NCBI GenBank assembly: GCA_015179045.1
Contig: WHUZ01000013.1
Span: forward strand, 248,001 to 312,000
DNA: 64,000 nt
Origin: Kalaharituber pfeilii
Taxonomy: Eukaryota > Ascomycota > Pezizomycetes > Pezizales > Pezizaceae
Reading direction: 5' to 3'
The first letter of the stretch is position 1; each line of letters starts with the position of its first letter. The notes beneath the pieces were generated by a model. That model did no database searches, was not told the DNA's origin, and saw only the letters and a program-made list of their open reading frames with translations. Positions 51,900 through 62,570 of this stretch are shown piece after piece. The translations under genes and the position numbers were made by a program.

Positions 51900-53275
51900 C
51901 AGCTGGACTAGCGACATGAAGGCAGTGGAGACTTCTGTTAACCAATACCAGTGGCCTGTCCCACTTCCTAATGGCGTGGATATAGAGTCCTTACGGAAAG
52001 AGCTACTCACCCTGGGCGCAGACTACGTGTGGCTTGATGTTCTCTGTCTCCGACAGCAATTTGACACCTCTACAACCCAGACACAGACTCACAATAACGT
52101 TCCCCTCGACACAATCAAGCACGATGAATGGAAGATAGATGTTCCTACTATTGGTAATATATACCGTGCCGCAGTGCAGACAGTACGTTATTTCAATGGC
52201 CTTGGAAGACCTTTTAGTAAGGAAGGCTGGGATGATCCCCGTCACTGGCTACGGCGAGCTTGGACGTTGCAGGAGATCAGGACGGAAAACAGGACGTTCA
52301 ATGGAGGAGTGCCACGCGGCAATGGGCGTATCATCCTAAACACCAAGGGCACAGTTGCTGGGAAGGTCACCACACTGAGAGGTGCCATTCGTCCTGTTTT
52401 GAAGCTTGCTACGGATGCAGACAGCCCTGGCGGCTGCAAACTGTATGAACTCACGAGGGAAATGGCCAGTCGCTGTGCGACACACCCTACGGATAAAGTG
52501 GCTGGACTGTTCTACCTCCTGCGCGCAACTCAGCTACCAACTTACGATGAGAAAATAGACGACGAGACTGCCTGGAGGCAATGTTTTCATGTGCTTCCAT
52601 TCGGAAAAAAGATTGAGATCCTATTCGACTTTCCTTACCGGGGGACAGAACAGCAATGGTTCCCGACCTGGAAGCAAGTAATGGAATGGCCAGAACGTGA
52701 CCAGGACTACGAGCACACCCCAACAGAGTGGCCTCAAAATCGCAGAATCCCAGAGTTGATTGAGCCTAAGAGAGCCATCGAACATATTTTTCTCTGTGAA
52801 GTCTGGGCAATTTCTCATGCTCTCGTTCATAAAGCAAGTGAAGTAAATGAATATGAAGTTAAGATAGGGAGTGAGGTTTTCGGATTCTATTGCCCGTACC
52901 TGTCACAAGCACCAATTGAAACGGATGATCAACAATTCACCCTTGCCATCCTCAACCCAGAGCAAACCTATAACAACTGGGTGGTATGCAAACAGCTTGA
53001 TAGGGAAAGTGGGCGATGTAGGTCAGGAGATGGGAATGAGAGTACTATTGAACTCGAGGTTCTCAAAAAGGTTGGGGTCCTTAGAACAGATTCGAGCAGC
53101 GACTTCTTGGTCCTAAGGGGAGACGGTGGCTCCGTGATGAGAAAGATCAATGCCTTATTTGTGTGAATTTTTTTTTTGTTTTACAGTGAAGTTTTGTCCC
53201 CCAGAATAGTGCAATGAGAATGCTTTATCGTTATTCGATTTTATATCTCAACGATTATATTGACCCTTTGTTTTG

Positions 53276-53312
53276 TTTTGTTTTGTTTTGTTTTGTTTTG
53301 TTTGTTTTTCGT
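53276..53312. repeat. TTTTG microsatellite
   Basis: About seven TTTTG units, about 100 bp downstream of the HET stop codon. Confidence 0.95.
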
Positions 53313-53839
53313 TTCTTTAAGTATTTATTTCATTTCTTTCACCTGCAGAAGTGCGAAATTTCCGCTTTTATTCTATGAGGGTATAGTGTTAGATTGGTGT
53401 GGCAAGATATGAGGAGAGTGGGCTCAAGCATGTCGTTGACTGGCATCAAGCAGATGCCAAAAGAGCTTTGTACTAAGATTCTGAACCAGAACGTCAGCTG
53501 GATGTTATTGTTGCATGCGCAGTTGCATTCTGAATTGTAGTAGCTTACTTTGGCATTGTGGGTCACATATGATCTCATACTCAAGAACACGCCAATCAGT
53601 GCCCCGCCGAATGTACTACATCTTCAATAGATCCTCGATGCTCTCTAAGTGTCTGTAAGAGTGGGATCTTTGAGAAGCCATAGTTTATTCTCCTCTGATA
53701 GCCTTCTTTAAATACACAAGTTAACCCGAAGAGCTGCCCTCCGCATGTATGCTCGACCACCTCACGTGCTCAACTAGCTCAACCACCTCATTCAGCTACC
53801 TCGATGTAAGGGTATCTTACAATGCCTTACACCCAACTT

Positions 53840-54260
53840 ATCCTGTTAGAGTGATCCTTTGCGACACTTTTTTAGCTATTCAATTATCATCATTTGATAT
53901 CCCTTTAGTACAGCTAAGATCGATTAAGATCGATCGCACCGTTGGGCCAAGCACCCTGCTACAGTGCTGTTCCAAACTTACGGTATGCATGTCCTAGCTC
54001 AGATATGAAAGGCGTTCTGCTCTCCTAACCATTTGGCCCTGTTGCTTCTCCATAGGCTGCAAAAAGACAACGGCTCAAGGTTAGTCCTGGTGTGAACTAG
54101 AGAGTTACAGTGAGTGATCAGAATCCTCAAATGAAACATCACAGCCCGGGAAAGTTTATGCTAACCACAATACCTGGGAAACTCAACCAGCTTACTGCTA
54201 ACCACCAGCAGCGGAGCTTTATCCAGGAGCGAACTTATAATTAGCTTCTTGAGGAGCGAT
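53840..54260 (+). other. Orphan BTB upstream module
   Basis: ATCGCACCGTTGGGCCAAGCA, CTCCTAACCATT, TTCTCCATAGGCTGCAAAAA and CTTACTGCTAACCACCAGCAG align with the modules before the BTB genes. No BTB coding sequence follows before the next module (54.95 kb), so this is a relic of a lost copy or a partial duplication. Confidence 0.6.
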
Positions 54261-54493
54261 GGATCAATGGCAAATGCTCAGTCATTCCTTCCTGATTAGG
54301 AACCAAGTGCCAAGTCTTCTAGTGCTTCCGATTTTTCTGCCTTTCCAATAATATGCACGACACTGATTCCGGGTCTGACTCTTTTTCACCCGGGTTTGGC
54401 TGTATGAAGTTGCAATGTATTAAGATATTTGATCACAAAAACTTTTGTAGATTTCTCATACTATGATCGTGGCTCCCTTCACGCATGAACATG

Positions 54494-54529
54494 CCCTGCC
54501 ATGGCGACAGATGCAAGCGGGGTTACGTG

Positions 54530-54562
<33 letters not shown>
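54494..54562 (+). mobile_element. Tail-only LINE insertion, family B
   Basis: Flanked by ACGCATGAACATG at 54481-54493 and 54563-54575. It starts exactly at CCCTGCC, the base of the hairpin, and ends GCGGGGTTACGTG plus poly(A). Confidence 0.95.
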
Positions 54563-54564
<2 letters not shown>

Positions 54565-54904
54565 GCATGAACATGTCACATCTTAAGTCACGTGGTCCTC
54601 GTTGCATAATCTTGTAACCAAATTGTTCAACCAAGCACCAAGCCGAAGTGTTGTCTAGCGGGGCAGTCCATTTAAGGAATGCTGCGTGTCGATCCAAGCC
54701 GAGTTCAGGCCAACCGGCGCTGTGCCACCAGTGCCGCGCTGCGCTGGCTCCGTTCATCTTCCTTCGAATGATACTTAAGATATTCCAGGTGTCTTTAATT
54801 GTTCTTACATTCTATTTTAAGTGAACCTTTTTAGACATATTTTGAACATTTGATCGTGTTGGCAAAGCTAAGATCGATCGCACTGCTGGGCAAAGGATCC
54901 ATCT

Positions 54905-54947
54905 CCCATCGGGCGGCCTGCGAGTATTGATATTAAAAAAAAAAAAA
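54905..54947 (+). mobile_element. Minimal family A tail insertion
   Basis: Flanked by AAAGGATCCATCT at 54892-54904 and 54948-54960. The insert starts at the inner stem (CCCATCGGGCGGCCTGCGAG) and continues TATTGATATT plus poly(A). It lies in the upstream module of BTB gene 3. Confidence 0.9.
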
Positions 54948-54960
54948 AAAGGATCCATCT

Positions 54961-55284
54961 ACTCCAAGCTCACCAGTATCCACATTTCGAGAGGTACAGT
55001 TCCCTCCTAACTCACATACGAATTGCTAACCATTACAGCTCGTGGCTCTATCTATAAGCTACAGAAAAGGCGAGAGCTTGAGGGTAGGCCTGGCGCATTC
55101 TTGAGGTACAGTAAGTAGATGGAATTTTCTAATCAAATCCTCCACTCAACCTGGGAAACTTTATTACCAGAATTGAAGCTTTGTACGAATCAAGCTATCT
55201 GAGTAACTTGCTGATTGCCAACAAGCTTCGACATAGCGTTCATTCCCAGAACCGTCCTGTCTTCACAAGCATAATTTCAGCCAA
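54961..55284 (+). promoter_or_regulatory. Upstream module of BTB gene 3
   Basis: CACCAGTATCCACATTTCGA, GAGGTACAGTTCCCTCCTAA, TAACCATTACAG and CAGTAAGTAGATGGAATTTTC align with the other modules. Conserved donor and acceptor-like sites suggest a spliced 5' leader. Confidence 0.5.
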
Positions 55285-56618
55285 ATGACATCTTTTGGGG
55301 AGCATCTTCATAGCCAGCCTGCATCTTCCAATGAGTTTAAACCTGAAACTACCGCACCAAGGGTAGCACATATCAATATTGACTCCGAAGGGGATATCAC
55401 GCTTGCTGTGCCACACTTAGTAGAAGGCTCTACGGTAAAGGCAATTGCATACTTCCGTGTCAGCTCCCACCGTCTCTGTGCTGCATCTCCAGTCTTCGAA
55501 GTTATGCTTTCTAAAACCTCAAATTTTAAAGAAGCAACATCTTTAGCCAACAGTACTTCGAAGTCAGAACCAACTGAAATACAGCTACTGGACGATAATC
55601 CAAAAGCGCTAGCAATCATCCTCCGCGCTATACATCTCCAAATTGATTGGTTACCAGATTCTCTTACTACGGAACAGCTGTACGAGGTTGCTGTCATTTG
55701 TGATAAGTATGATATTCAACATTCCTTGGAATACTGCTTGCGGAAATGGATCCCGAAGAGAGAATTTGAAGCGCCGACATATCCATACAAATGGCTGTTC
55801 ATTTCCATGGCATTTGCAAGAAAACAGATATTCAGTGATATCTCAAGGAAAATTGTATTAAGCTATGCTACTCCTGAGGGGCTCGCTGAAGAGACTGTCT
55901 TTGGCCCACACATTCCTCAATATTATATCGGTATGTGGCACAGACTCTCAATACATTGCACCTACAATATCCCTAACCGAGTAATGAAATAAAAAAAAAA
56001 AAAAAAAAAAAATATCCCTAACCAGTTAACATTGTAGATGAAATATTCAAGAGGCGAGAAACTGCAATTCAATCGATACTTGTTCGTGTTAACAGTCTTC
56101 TCTATGAATATGGGGCTCCCATCACCCCAATCCCATTTGTAGTTGGCACCAATGACCAACTCAAGTGCCAATCAACTTCGCATCAATCGGAATTATGTGA
56201 TTCCTTCATGCTTGGACACCTAATAAGAGAATTAAAACGCATAGGGACGTATCCAGCACCGGCTGCATTCAAAGGGATTTCTGTGAATCATATCAGAACT
56301 TTGCTGTGTTCATTGAAATTTCCGGATAAGATTTTCTTGCAAAATTCACCAGTGTGTTGTAAAAAGCTCTCTTCATCCACAGCAGTCACTACAAAAAGGT
56401 GCCCGTCTTGTAATGAAACACAAAATACGCTGCCACCACCTAACCATGCCGACTGTGCGCCAAACAAAAGACTGATCGCTGATGTGGACCATATAATCCT
56501 GAACGTTCAAGGCCTTGACTACTGCGTTAACGTTAAAAGTGCCGGAAGAGGTGCGACCAAGGAGATATGTCCGCCAGCTGCAGGTGCAGACTTGTGGCAC
56601 TGTATAAAGTACAAGTAA
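55285..56618 (+). CDS. BTB/POZ domain protein, paralog 3 (408 aa after splicing)
   Basis: Exons are 55285-55930 and 56038-56618. The intron (107 bp now, donor GTATGT, acceptor TTGTAG) contains a 33-bp LINE tail insertion; without it the intron was 62 bp. The frame is open in both exons and joins in phase 1 as in paralogs 1 and 2 (DEIFKRRE). The BTB-like core has YFRVSSHRLCAASPVFEVML, DDNPKALAIILRAIHL and ICDKYDI. The C-terminal CPSCNE...NHADCAPNKR block is kept. The start MTSFGEHLHSQP differs from paralogs 1 and 2 but resembles paralog 4. Function depends on whether the enlarged intron is still spliced. Confidence 0.8.
55978..56010 (+). mobile_element. Smallest LINE tail insertion (13 LINE bases plus poly-A) in a BTB intron
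   Basis: The insert is CGAGTAATGAAAT followed by A. It is flanked by AATATCCCTAAC at 55966-55977 and 56011-56022. The duplicated target contains the CCTAAC branch-site motif, so the intron now has two. Confidence 0.9.
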
Positions 56619-56950
56619 ATGATGAAAGGTACGTTCCTAGATTGGGGCTCGTTCATACCTGATTTGCCATCTGAACTTTGACTGACACTATCCGTTGTGA
56701 GTTGCCTTGACTGACCATTAGAAGGCATGGCTCTGATAAGCATCCATAGCAAATGTGGCCAATTCATAATGCACAGATTTGCTCTTCTTTCGATATGACA
56801 AGATGGTCGTGTTGCCTGGGCAGCTGGAAGTTCAGATTCCCTGTCGCTACTGCCCCTGTGTCTTACAGACTCTTACTCATCTGTTAAAAATATGAACATA
56901 GTCGATTTTCAATAAATGTGGAGCATCGCATGTATTCGATTTTATTCGAT

Positions 56951-58272
56951 TTTTTTTTTTTTTTTTTTAACTATCATTACTCACATGCCGCCCTGTGTGC
57001 TATGGCGAGGTTAGATACATAAGGAATAAAACAGATAAGGAATAAAAGGAAATAACTCGTCGCTGAACCCCGTAATACCTGACGAACCCTTCCTATTCTC
57101 TGCCCGCTCATTCTAGCATGGCCGCCAATGGATCTGCCCCCCCTTCCTCCGCCTCTGGGGGTTCTCTCACCGCAGCCTCGCCCCCTCGCCATTTCTGTTC
57201 CCACACTCGGCACTCCTCCCAAATGTGTGCCGCCGTCTCTTGCCCTTCCTCGCACCAGTGACACTCCGGGCTCTCTGCCTTGTTGACTCTGAACTTTCAG
57301 GCTCTAAGGCCCTTGCCTCCGAGTAATCCTGCTAGGGCGGCTGTTAATCCACCTAGTGGCTGCAGTGGCCTGTAGCTTAGGCTCAGTCTGTTCCTTTCTT
57401 CGGCTCGTCGAGCTCTTGCTTCTGTGCACATGCTGGCTTCTGTGACCACCTCGGCCTGGTATGGTAGTAGGGCGCCAATCTTGGCTGCTCTGTCTGCTTT
57501 CTCATTGCCTTCCAGGCCCTTGTTTGGCCCACATCACGGCCACATCCAGCCCTCCTCGGTTGACTCTCCTCTCCCAGGCTGTCCTGACCATGTGGGCTGC
57601 CCCTCCGGGTGTTGGGAAGCCTTGTGATATCGCCTTTAGCCTCTGGATGGCCACCCTTGAATTAGTTATCAGCAGAATTTTCCTCTTCCCCTTCGTCCAG
57701 GGCTCTTGCCATGGCGATGAGCTCGGCGTCATTCACTGTGGCCCTGGCACCTAGGTAATGTAATGTCGGTTTGTCTTTCCATAGCCCCACCCCTGTCTTC
57801 TCTGCAATTTTGCTGCCGTCAGTGTATGCTGCCCTCCTCCCTTGATCTTCTTCCTCCTCGATCCTTCCTTCCCACTCATGCTTCTCCGCCTTGGCGTCTA
57901 GTGTGCTGAGTACTGCTAAGCGGAAGTGGCTCTTTCCATTCTAAAGAACCCGTTAGATGCTGTGCTTCCTCATCTTCCTTGAGCGGTGGTTCTCTGTCGA
58001 ATCTCAGTCTTCTAGCCTCGACTCGCGTTGATATGATTCGCCCTCCATGAAGGTGCGTACTGTTTCCAGATTGGCTAGGCCTTCCACTGTATCTCTCCGG
58101 GTCCCCCACGGAGCTCTCGTAATGGTTTGTGCTGCCATGTATTGTTCCAGCTTGTGCTCCATGTATTCGATTCTTGAGAGTGAAATTGCTGATTTCCGAG
58201 CAGACCAACTGAACTCCCGAGTGCCGTGGGCCTCTCGGGAACTACATACAAGTCCCGAGGGGACCAGAACTT
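56951..58272 (-). mobile_element. 5'-truncated family A LINE (RT end, RNase H, tail)
   Basis: Poly-T and tail (hairpin at about 56980-57010) are followed on the minus strand by a Cys motif (CHWCEEGQETAAHIWEEC), RNase H remnants (LLITNSRVAIQ, with N where the catalytic D is expected, and DVAVMWAK) and the RT end (TRAPWGTRRDTVEGLANLET). Several frames show decay. It meets BTB-like sequence at about 58276; no clear target duplication was found. Confidence 0.8.
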
Positions 58273-58275
58273 TTG

Positions 58276-58440
58276 ATGTCTTCATTGAAGCCTCAACATG
58301 AGACTATTCTTCAGAACGCATTAGGGTTGAGAAAATCCCTCTTATTCAGTACGACATCGTTTTTACGATCCCGTTGCTATTTCGTTCCTTACAATTATGG
58401 CGTAACGTTCGTCAGCATGCCGTTCTGGAGTGTCATTCTT
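58276..58440 (+). pseudogene. BTB gene remnant (second-exon piece)
   Basis: ATGTCTTCATTGAAGCCTCA, CAGAACGCATTAGGGTTG, AAATCCCTCTTATTCAGTAC and CCGTTCTGGAGTGTCATTCTTGT align with exon 2 of BTB gene 4 (61033-62020). It shows that the second exon of a further copy existed; the rest is gone. Confidence 0.65.
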
Positions 58441-58529
58441 GTGATAGGCATACTGGTATGCAGTAATTGGCATTTCAGGACCTCAGGTGAGCTCATTGAC
58501 ATATTTTGCCTCAAAATGTATCCACGATT

Positions 58530-59460
58530 GCAAGGGTACGGCCTTGAGGTCGGCCTGGGCTGGTCCAGGCCGCCTAATGTTTCAGGCCAGGCCAGGCCAT
58601 TCAGGCCAGTCCAGACCAAAGTGAAACAATATAGCTATGTACATGAGAGAATAATAGGTAGTGAAAAAGGTATATAGAGTATCTGAAAGAATAATGGGCA
58701 GCGAAATAAATACAACTAAAAAGAATGAGAGGTGATGAATTAAACACGCGTTCACGCAATATGTACCTCAATCTAAAAGAATAATAAGTAGTGAAATAAG
58801 TGCATGCGATATGTGACCTCAACTTAAAAGAATAAAAGGTGGGCGAAATAAATGCACGCGACAAAGAATATAGGTGGTGAAATGAGTGAACACGTACGTA
58901 ACCGCAGTCCCTGCACTGTGGTGGTAACCACAGTAGTACAGTACCGATGGAAAGAATAAGGCTGAACGCGGGCCGGAACGCCACTGATCGGTAGGGCTAT
59001 ATGATGATGCGTATACATGCTAAGGAAGCGAGCTCAAATTTAGCAAGCGAGATGTGGATGTATAGGCTCAGTTGGAAGGTGAAGGTGGTCCATAAATTGA
59101 TGTAGATAGGACTGTATGGGCACACAAGCAAGCAGAGCAAGACATGGATACGCATGCGCAGATATGGATAGATCAGACAGACCAGACACGCACAGAGAAG
59201 ACAATTGAAGACCCTTCCCTTGACATTTGACCATTGAGACCACCCTTGAGACTTCATTCCGCCAGCTCTAGATACCGGTACCCCGTGCGAAACAATGGAT
59301 GCTGTTGAGCCTTCATCACAGCGCGTGGTTATTTGTCGGGGTTTAGATACTAACGAAAGTACACCTAAATAGTCTGGACCGGTCTGGACCGGTCTGTACC
59401 AGCCTGGACCGCCTGGGCCGGCCTGAACCATCTGAAACGGCCTGAATACGGGTTGCCAAC
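58530..59460. repeat. GGCCTG-rich ends (R2) around a degenerate tandem repeat
   Basis: The left end (58540-58620) and right end (59370-59450) are rich in CCAGGCCG, GGTCTGGACC-type words in largely inverted arrangement; the left part also occurs at 40229-40310. Between about 58640 and 58895 a unit of roughly 60 bp (AAAGAATAATAGGTAGTGAA, ATATGTACCTCAA) repeats four to five times. A non-autonomous DNA transposon is possible. No gene is supported. Confidence 0.5.
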
Positions 59461-59639
59461 AATGAGAACCTAGATGTATGATAGGAATACCATTCTTCAT
59501 GATAGAGCGCCAAGCAAAGCCTAACTTACCTGGGTAGTGCACTCAAGTACGTACTAAGTAGCATTGCGTGATCGCGCCAAGGTCAGGCTAATCGTAGCTG
59601 CGGTACTAAGAAACTCCTGTACCCCGCCCGACACTGCTT

Positions 59640-60080
59640 TGTTCACTCCATCTATCTTGTTAGAGTGATTCTTTGCAGACACCTCGAGCAATTCAGCAAC
59701 ATCATTTGGCAAATCTGAGATCACACTACTGCGCCAAGCAACCGGCTGTTCCAATTTCACCAGCACACTGCCCACAACCCGAGAGGTACAGTACTCTCCA
59801 ATGTCACATACGAAACGCGTTCTGCAGTGCTAACCATTGCAGTCTGTTGCTCTGTCCATAGGTTGCAATAAAGGCAAGAGCTCGAGGACAGGCCTAGTGT
59901 ACAACTACGTAAGTAGACGGAACCTTCAAATCATATCCTCCACTCAGCCAGGAAATTTTGTAGTTAGACTAGAAACTTGGTACCAGTCAGGCTACCTGAA
60001 CATTACGCTTACTTTTTATTAGCAGCGGCTAGGCTTTCATTCCCAGAAGCATCCCTCCTCACGAGCATAAATTCAACCAA
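59640..60080 (+). promoter_or_regulatory. Upstream module of BTB gene 4
   Basis: ACTGCGCCAAGCAACCGGCT, CCACAACCCGAGAGGTACAG, GTGCTAACCATT, TGTCCATAGGTTGCAATAAA and ACGTAAGTAGACGGAACCTT align with the other modules at similar spacing. Confidence 0.5.
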
Positions 60081-62218
60081 ATGTCATCTGTTGGCCATGG
60101 AGTGCATCTCTATAGCCAGCCTCCACCCTCCAATTCCGCAATTGCAATCTCAAAGATAGCACGAATCAATATTGAGCCCCAAGGGGATGTCACCCTTGCT
60201 GTGCCACACATAGTAGAAGGCTCTACGGTAAAGGCAGTTGCATACTTCCGTGTCAACTCCCAAGTTCTTTATATTCATCTCCAGTATTCCAAGCTATGCT
60301 TTCCAAAACCTCAACGTTTAAGGAAGCAGCATCATTAGCCCACAGGGCTTCGAACTCAGAACCAATTGAAATACAGCTACTGGATGATAATCCAAAAGCA
60401 CTAGCAATCATTTTCCGTGCTATACATCTACAGATTGATTGGTTACCTGACTCTCTGACTACGGAACAGCTGTATGAAGTAGCTATCATATGTGATAAGT
60501 ATGATATTGGGCACTTCTTAGAATACTGCTTGCGAAAGTGGATTCCACAGAGAGAATCCGAAGCCTTGACATATCCACACAAATAGTTGTTTATTGCAAT
60601 TGCATTTGCAAGAAATAAAATTTTAAATGATGTCTCAAGGTCAATTCTTTCAAGCTATGCCACTTCTGGAGACTCTGATAACAGAACTGTCTTTGACGAA
60701 CACGTTCCTCAATTTTATGTTGGTATGTGGAACAGACCCTCAGTATAATGCACCTATCACTGATTCAAGTATGTCGTAGATGAGATACTACGAAAACGAG
60801 ACATTGCAGTTCAATTGATACTTACCCAGGTTGACAGTCTCCTCTATGAATATGGAGCTCCCATTATCCCACCACCTTATTGTCTAGCATCAATAACAAG
60901 CTAAAATGCCAGTTAGCTCAAAGGCAAACGGAATTATGTGATACCTTCATGCTTGGACATCTGATTAAAGAATTCAAGCGAATAGGAGCATATCCAGCAT
61001 CCATAATATTTCCCTGAATGAAATCAAAACTATGATGTCTTCATTGAAATTTCCACCCAAGATTATTCTTCAAAATGCATCTGGGTGTTGTGCAAATCCC
61101 TCTTATTCAGTACGATATGAACGCCCTCACGGACGCCCTCTTCTTTGCGTACACACGGAGCCGGCGGAGCCCACATCAGAAGCCCTAGGCTTCAGCCCGA
61201 TTCACACTGCGCTCGCGGAGGAGCCGTCCCCCCCTCCCGCAGCGATCCCCGCCGCCACTCCGATGCCAACCGGGAACAGGAACAAGAAGCGCAAGGGCAA
61301 AATGCCATCCAGCCAAGACACATATGCCCTCAAGCGCCAGTTGAGCGATAAGGAGGCAGAGAAGATAGCCTCCGCACCCCCGGTGAACACCCCACAGACT
61401 AACGCAGGCAGCGTGCCTGCAACTACCCCAAGACAGAGACCGCCGACCCCCACACCCAAGCCGACTCCCGCCCCAGAGCCCACGCCTAAGAAAAAACCCC
61501 CCCACATCCCCAAAGCCAAATCCCCACCTCCAACCACTCCCGATGCCAACACCCCAAAGACCGGCATCGTAGTCCACGGGATAGCCCTGAGGAAAGACCT
61601 CAGGAACGTCCGACGATGGATGGAGGCAGCCAACCAGGACCTAGGAAAGATCACGGGGATTCGATGGCTGAGGAAGAAGACAACTTTGATAGAGGAGGGA
61701 AAAAAGACAAGCTCGGTGGTGGTGTACTTGGAGGAGGCATCGAAAGTAGACAGGGTGAGACTGGGAGGAAGATGGCTTCGAGCAGGACAATACGAATGGG
61801 ATAGAGGACGGAGATGAAGGACACCCCATCCCGTATTGACAGTTCACCCGCATCATGTACGAGCACCGCGGGCACTACATGTACTTATCGGCTGTTTTTA
61901 GTTCCTTTTCGTTTTAATAAACCCTCGCCATAGCCCATAGGGCGGCATGCGAGTATTGATATAAAAAAAAAAAAAAAAAAAGGACGCCCTCTTCAATCCA
62001 TTCTGCAGTGTAATTCTTGTTTTAGAACTCCAGCGGCGCCGTCATCACCTAACCATGCTTACTGCGCACCAACAAAAAGACTTATCGCTGCTGTGGAAGA
62101 TATCATTGGAAAGATTGAAGGTATTTATTACCGCGAAGGCTCTGGAAAAAGCGCGATCAATGAAACATGTGCACCAGTTGCAAATACCGACTTATGAAAT
62201 GATATCAAGTACGAATAA
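60081..62218 (+). pseudogene. BTB/POZ paralog 4, pseudogene
   Basis: The start MSSVGHGVHLYSQP resembles paralog 3. A one-base loss near 60275 shifts the frame in the core (restarting MLSKTSTFKEAASLAHRA). TGG to TAG at about 60585 adds a stop (expected W in HKWLF), and further losses occur in exon 2 near 61000. An ORF1-only LINE (61144-61981) interrupts exon 2. The final part (about 61995-62218: PNHAYCAPTKRLIAAVEDII, GKSAINE, then a stop where W is expected in TDLW) confirms the family. The intron at about 60722-60778 keeps GTATGT and CGTAG. Confidence 0.85.
61144..61981 (+). mobile_element. ORF1-only LINE derivative inserted in BTB paralog 4
   Basis: Flanked by GGACGCCCTCTTC at 61131-61143 and 61982-61994. 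An open frame to 61817 covers EPTSEALGFSPIHTALAEEP, a P/T/K-rich middle, GIVVHGIALRKDLRNVRRWM, SSVVVYLEEASKVDRVRLGG and RAGQYEWDRGRR. After the stop about 100 bp of UTR lead to AATAAACC, the hairpin and poly(A). No ORF2 sequence is present. This is the best preserved ORF1 C-terminus of this type in the window. Confidence 0.9.
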
Positions 62219-62570
62219 GCAGGGAAAGGTAGGCTCCTAGATTTGCACACGCTCATTTCAGATTTGCCACATGAAGACTAACTAACGCCTGTCCGCTGTG
62301 AGCTCCCCTTCACTGTATGTTAAGCATGAGTTTAATGAACCAAATGTGACCAAATGTGCAGTGCAGAGATCTGAAATTCTTTAAAGTCCCTTCTTCCAAT
62401 ATGACAAGATGGTTGTGCGCCTGGGTCGCTGATAAGTATGTTCCTTCCCGTTACTGCTGCCCTGTCTGTTAAATTTCTCTCTTACTTGGTTATGACATAT
62501 GTATCACGCATTCGACCAAATTGAAGTTGTTTGATAGTCATACTTTGTAGCACTTTCTTTGCGTTCCTAT

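Larger units (their letters stand above)
49245..53166 (+). pseudogene. Ankyrin-repeat HET-domain (NLR-like) gene split by a LINE insertion
   Basis: The 5' part (49245-51746) is open: 17 ankyrin repeats at about residues 12-572, a linker, then MPRRIWDL and FWAVSHSW, the start of a HET domain. At 51708-51898 a LINE fragment adds a stop. The frame resumes exactly after the duplicated target at 51913 and runs to 53166, with HET motifs YVWLDVLCLRQ, EWKIDVPTIGNIYRAAVQTV, YFNGLGRPFS and HWLRRAWTLQEI and about 270 further residues. Without the insert the frame is continuous (about 1238 aa). HET domains trigger incompatibility or immune-type cell death in fungi, and repeats sense ligands; here the HET domain is severed. 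I prefer ATG 49245; an upstream in-frame ATG exists at 49191 but its leader contains a donor-like GTAAGTGT. Confidence 0.88.

Noticed and set aside
59040..59542. Minus-strand frame of 181 codons
   Set aside because: It runs through the R2 repeat end and has no domain or sensible neighbours.
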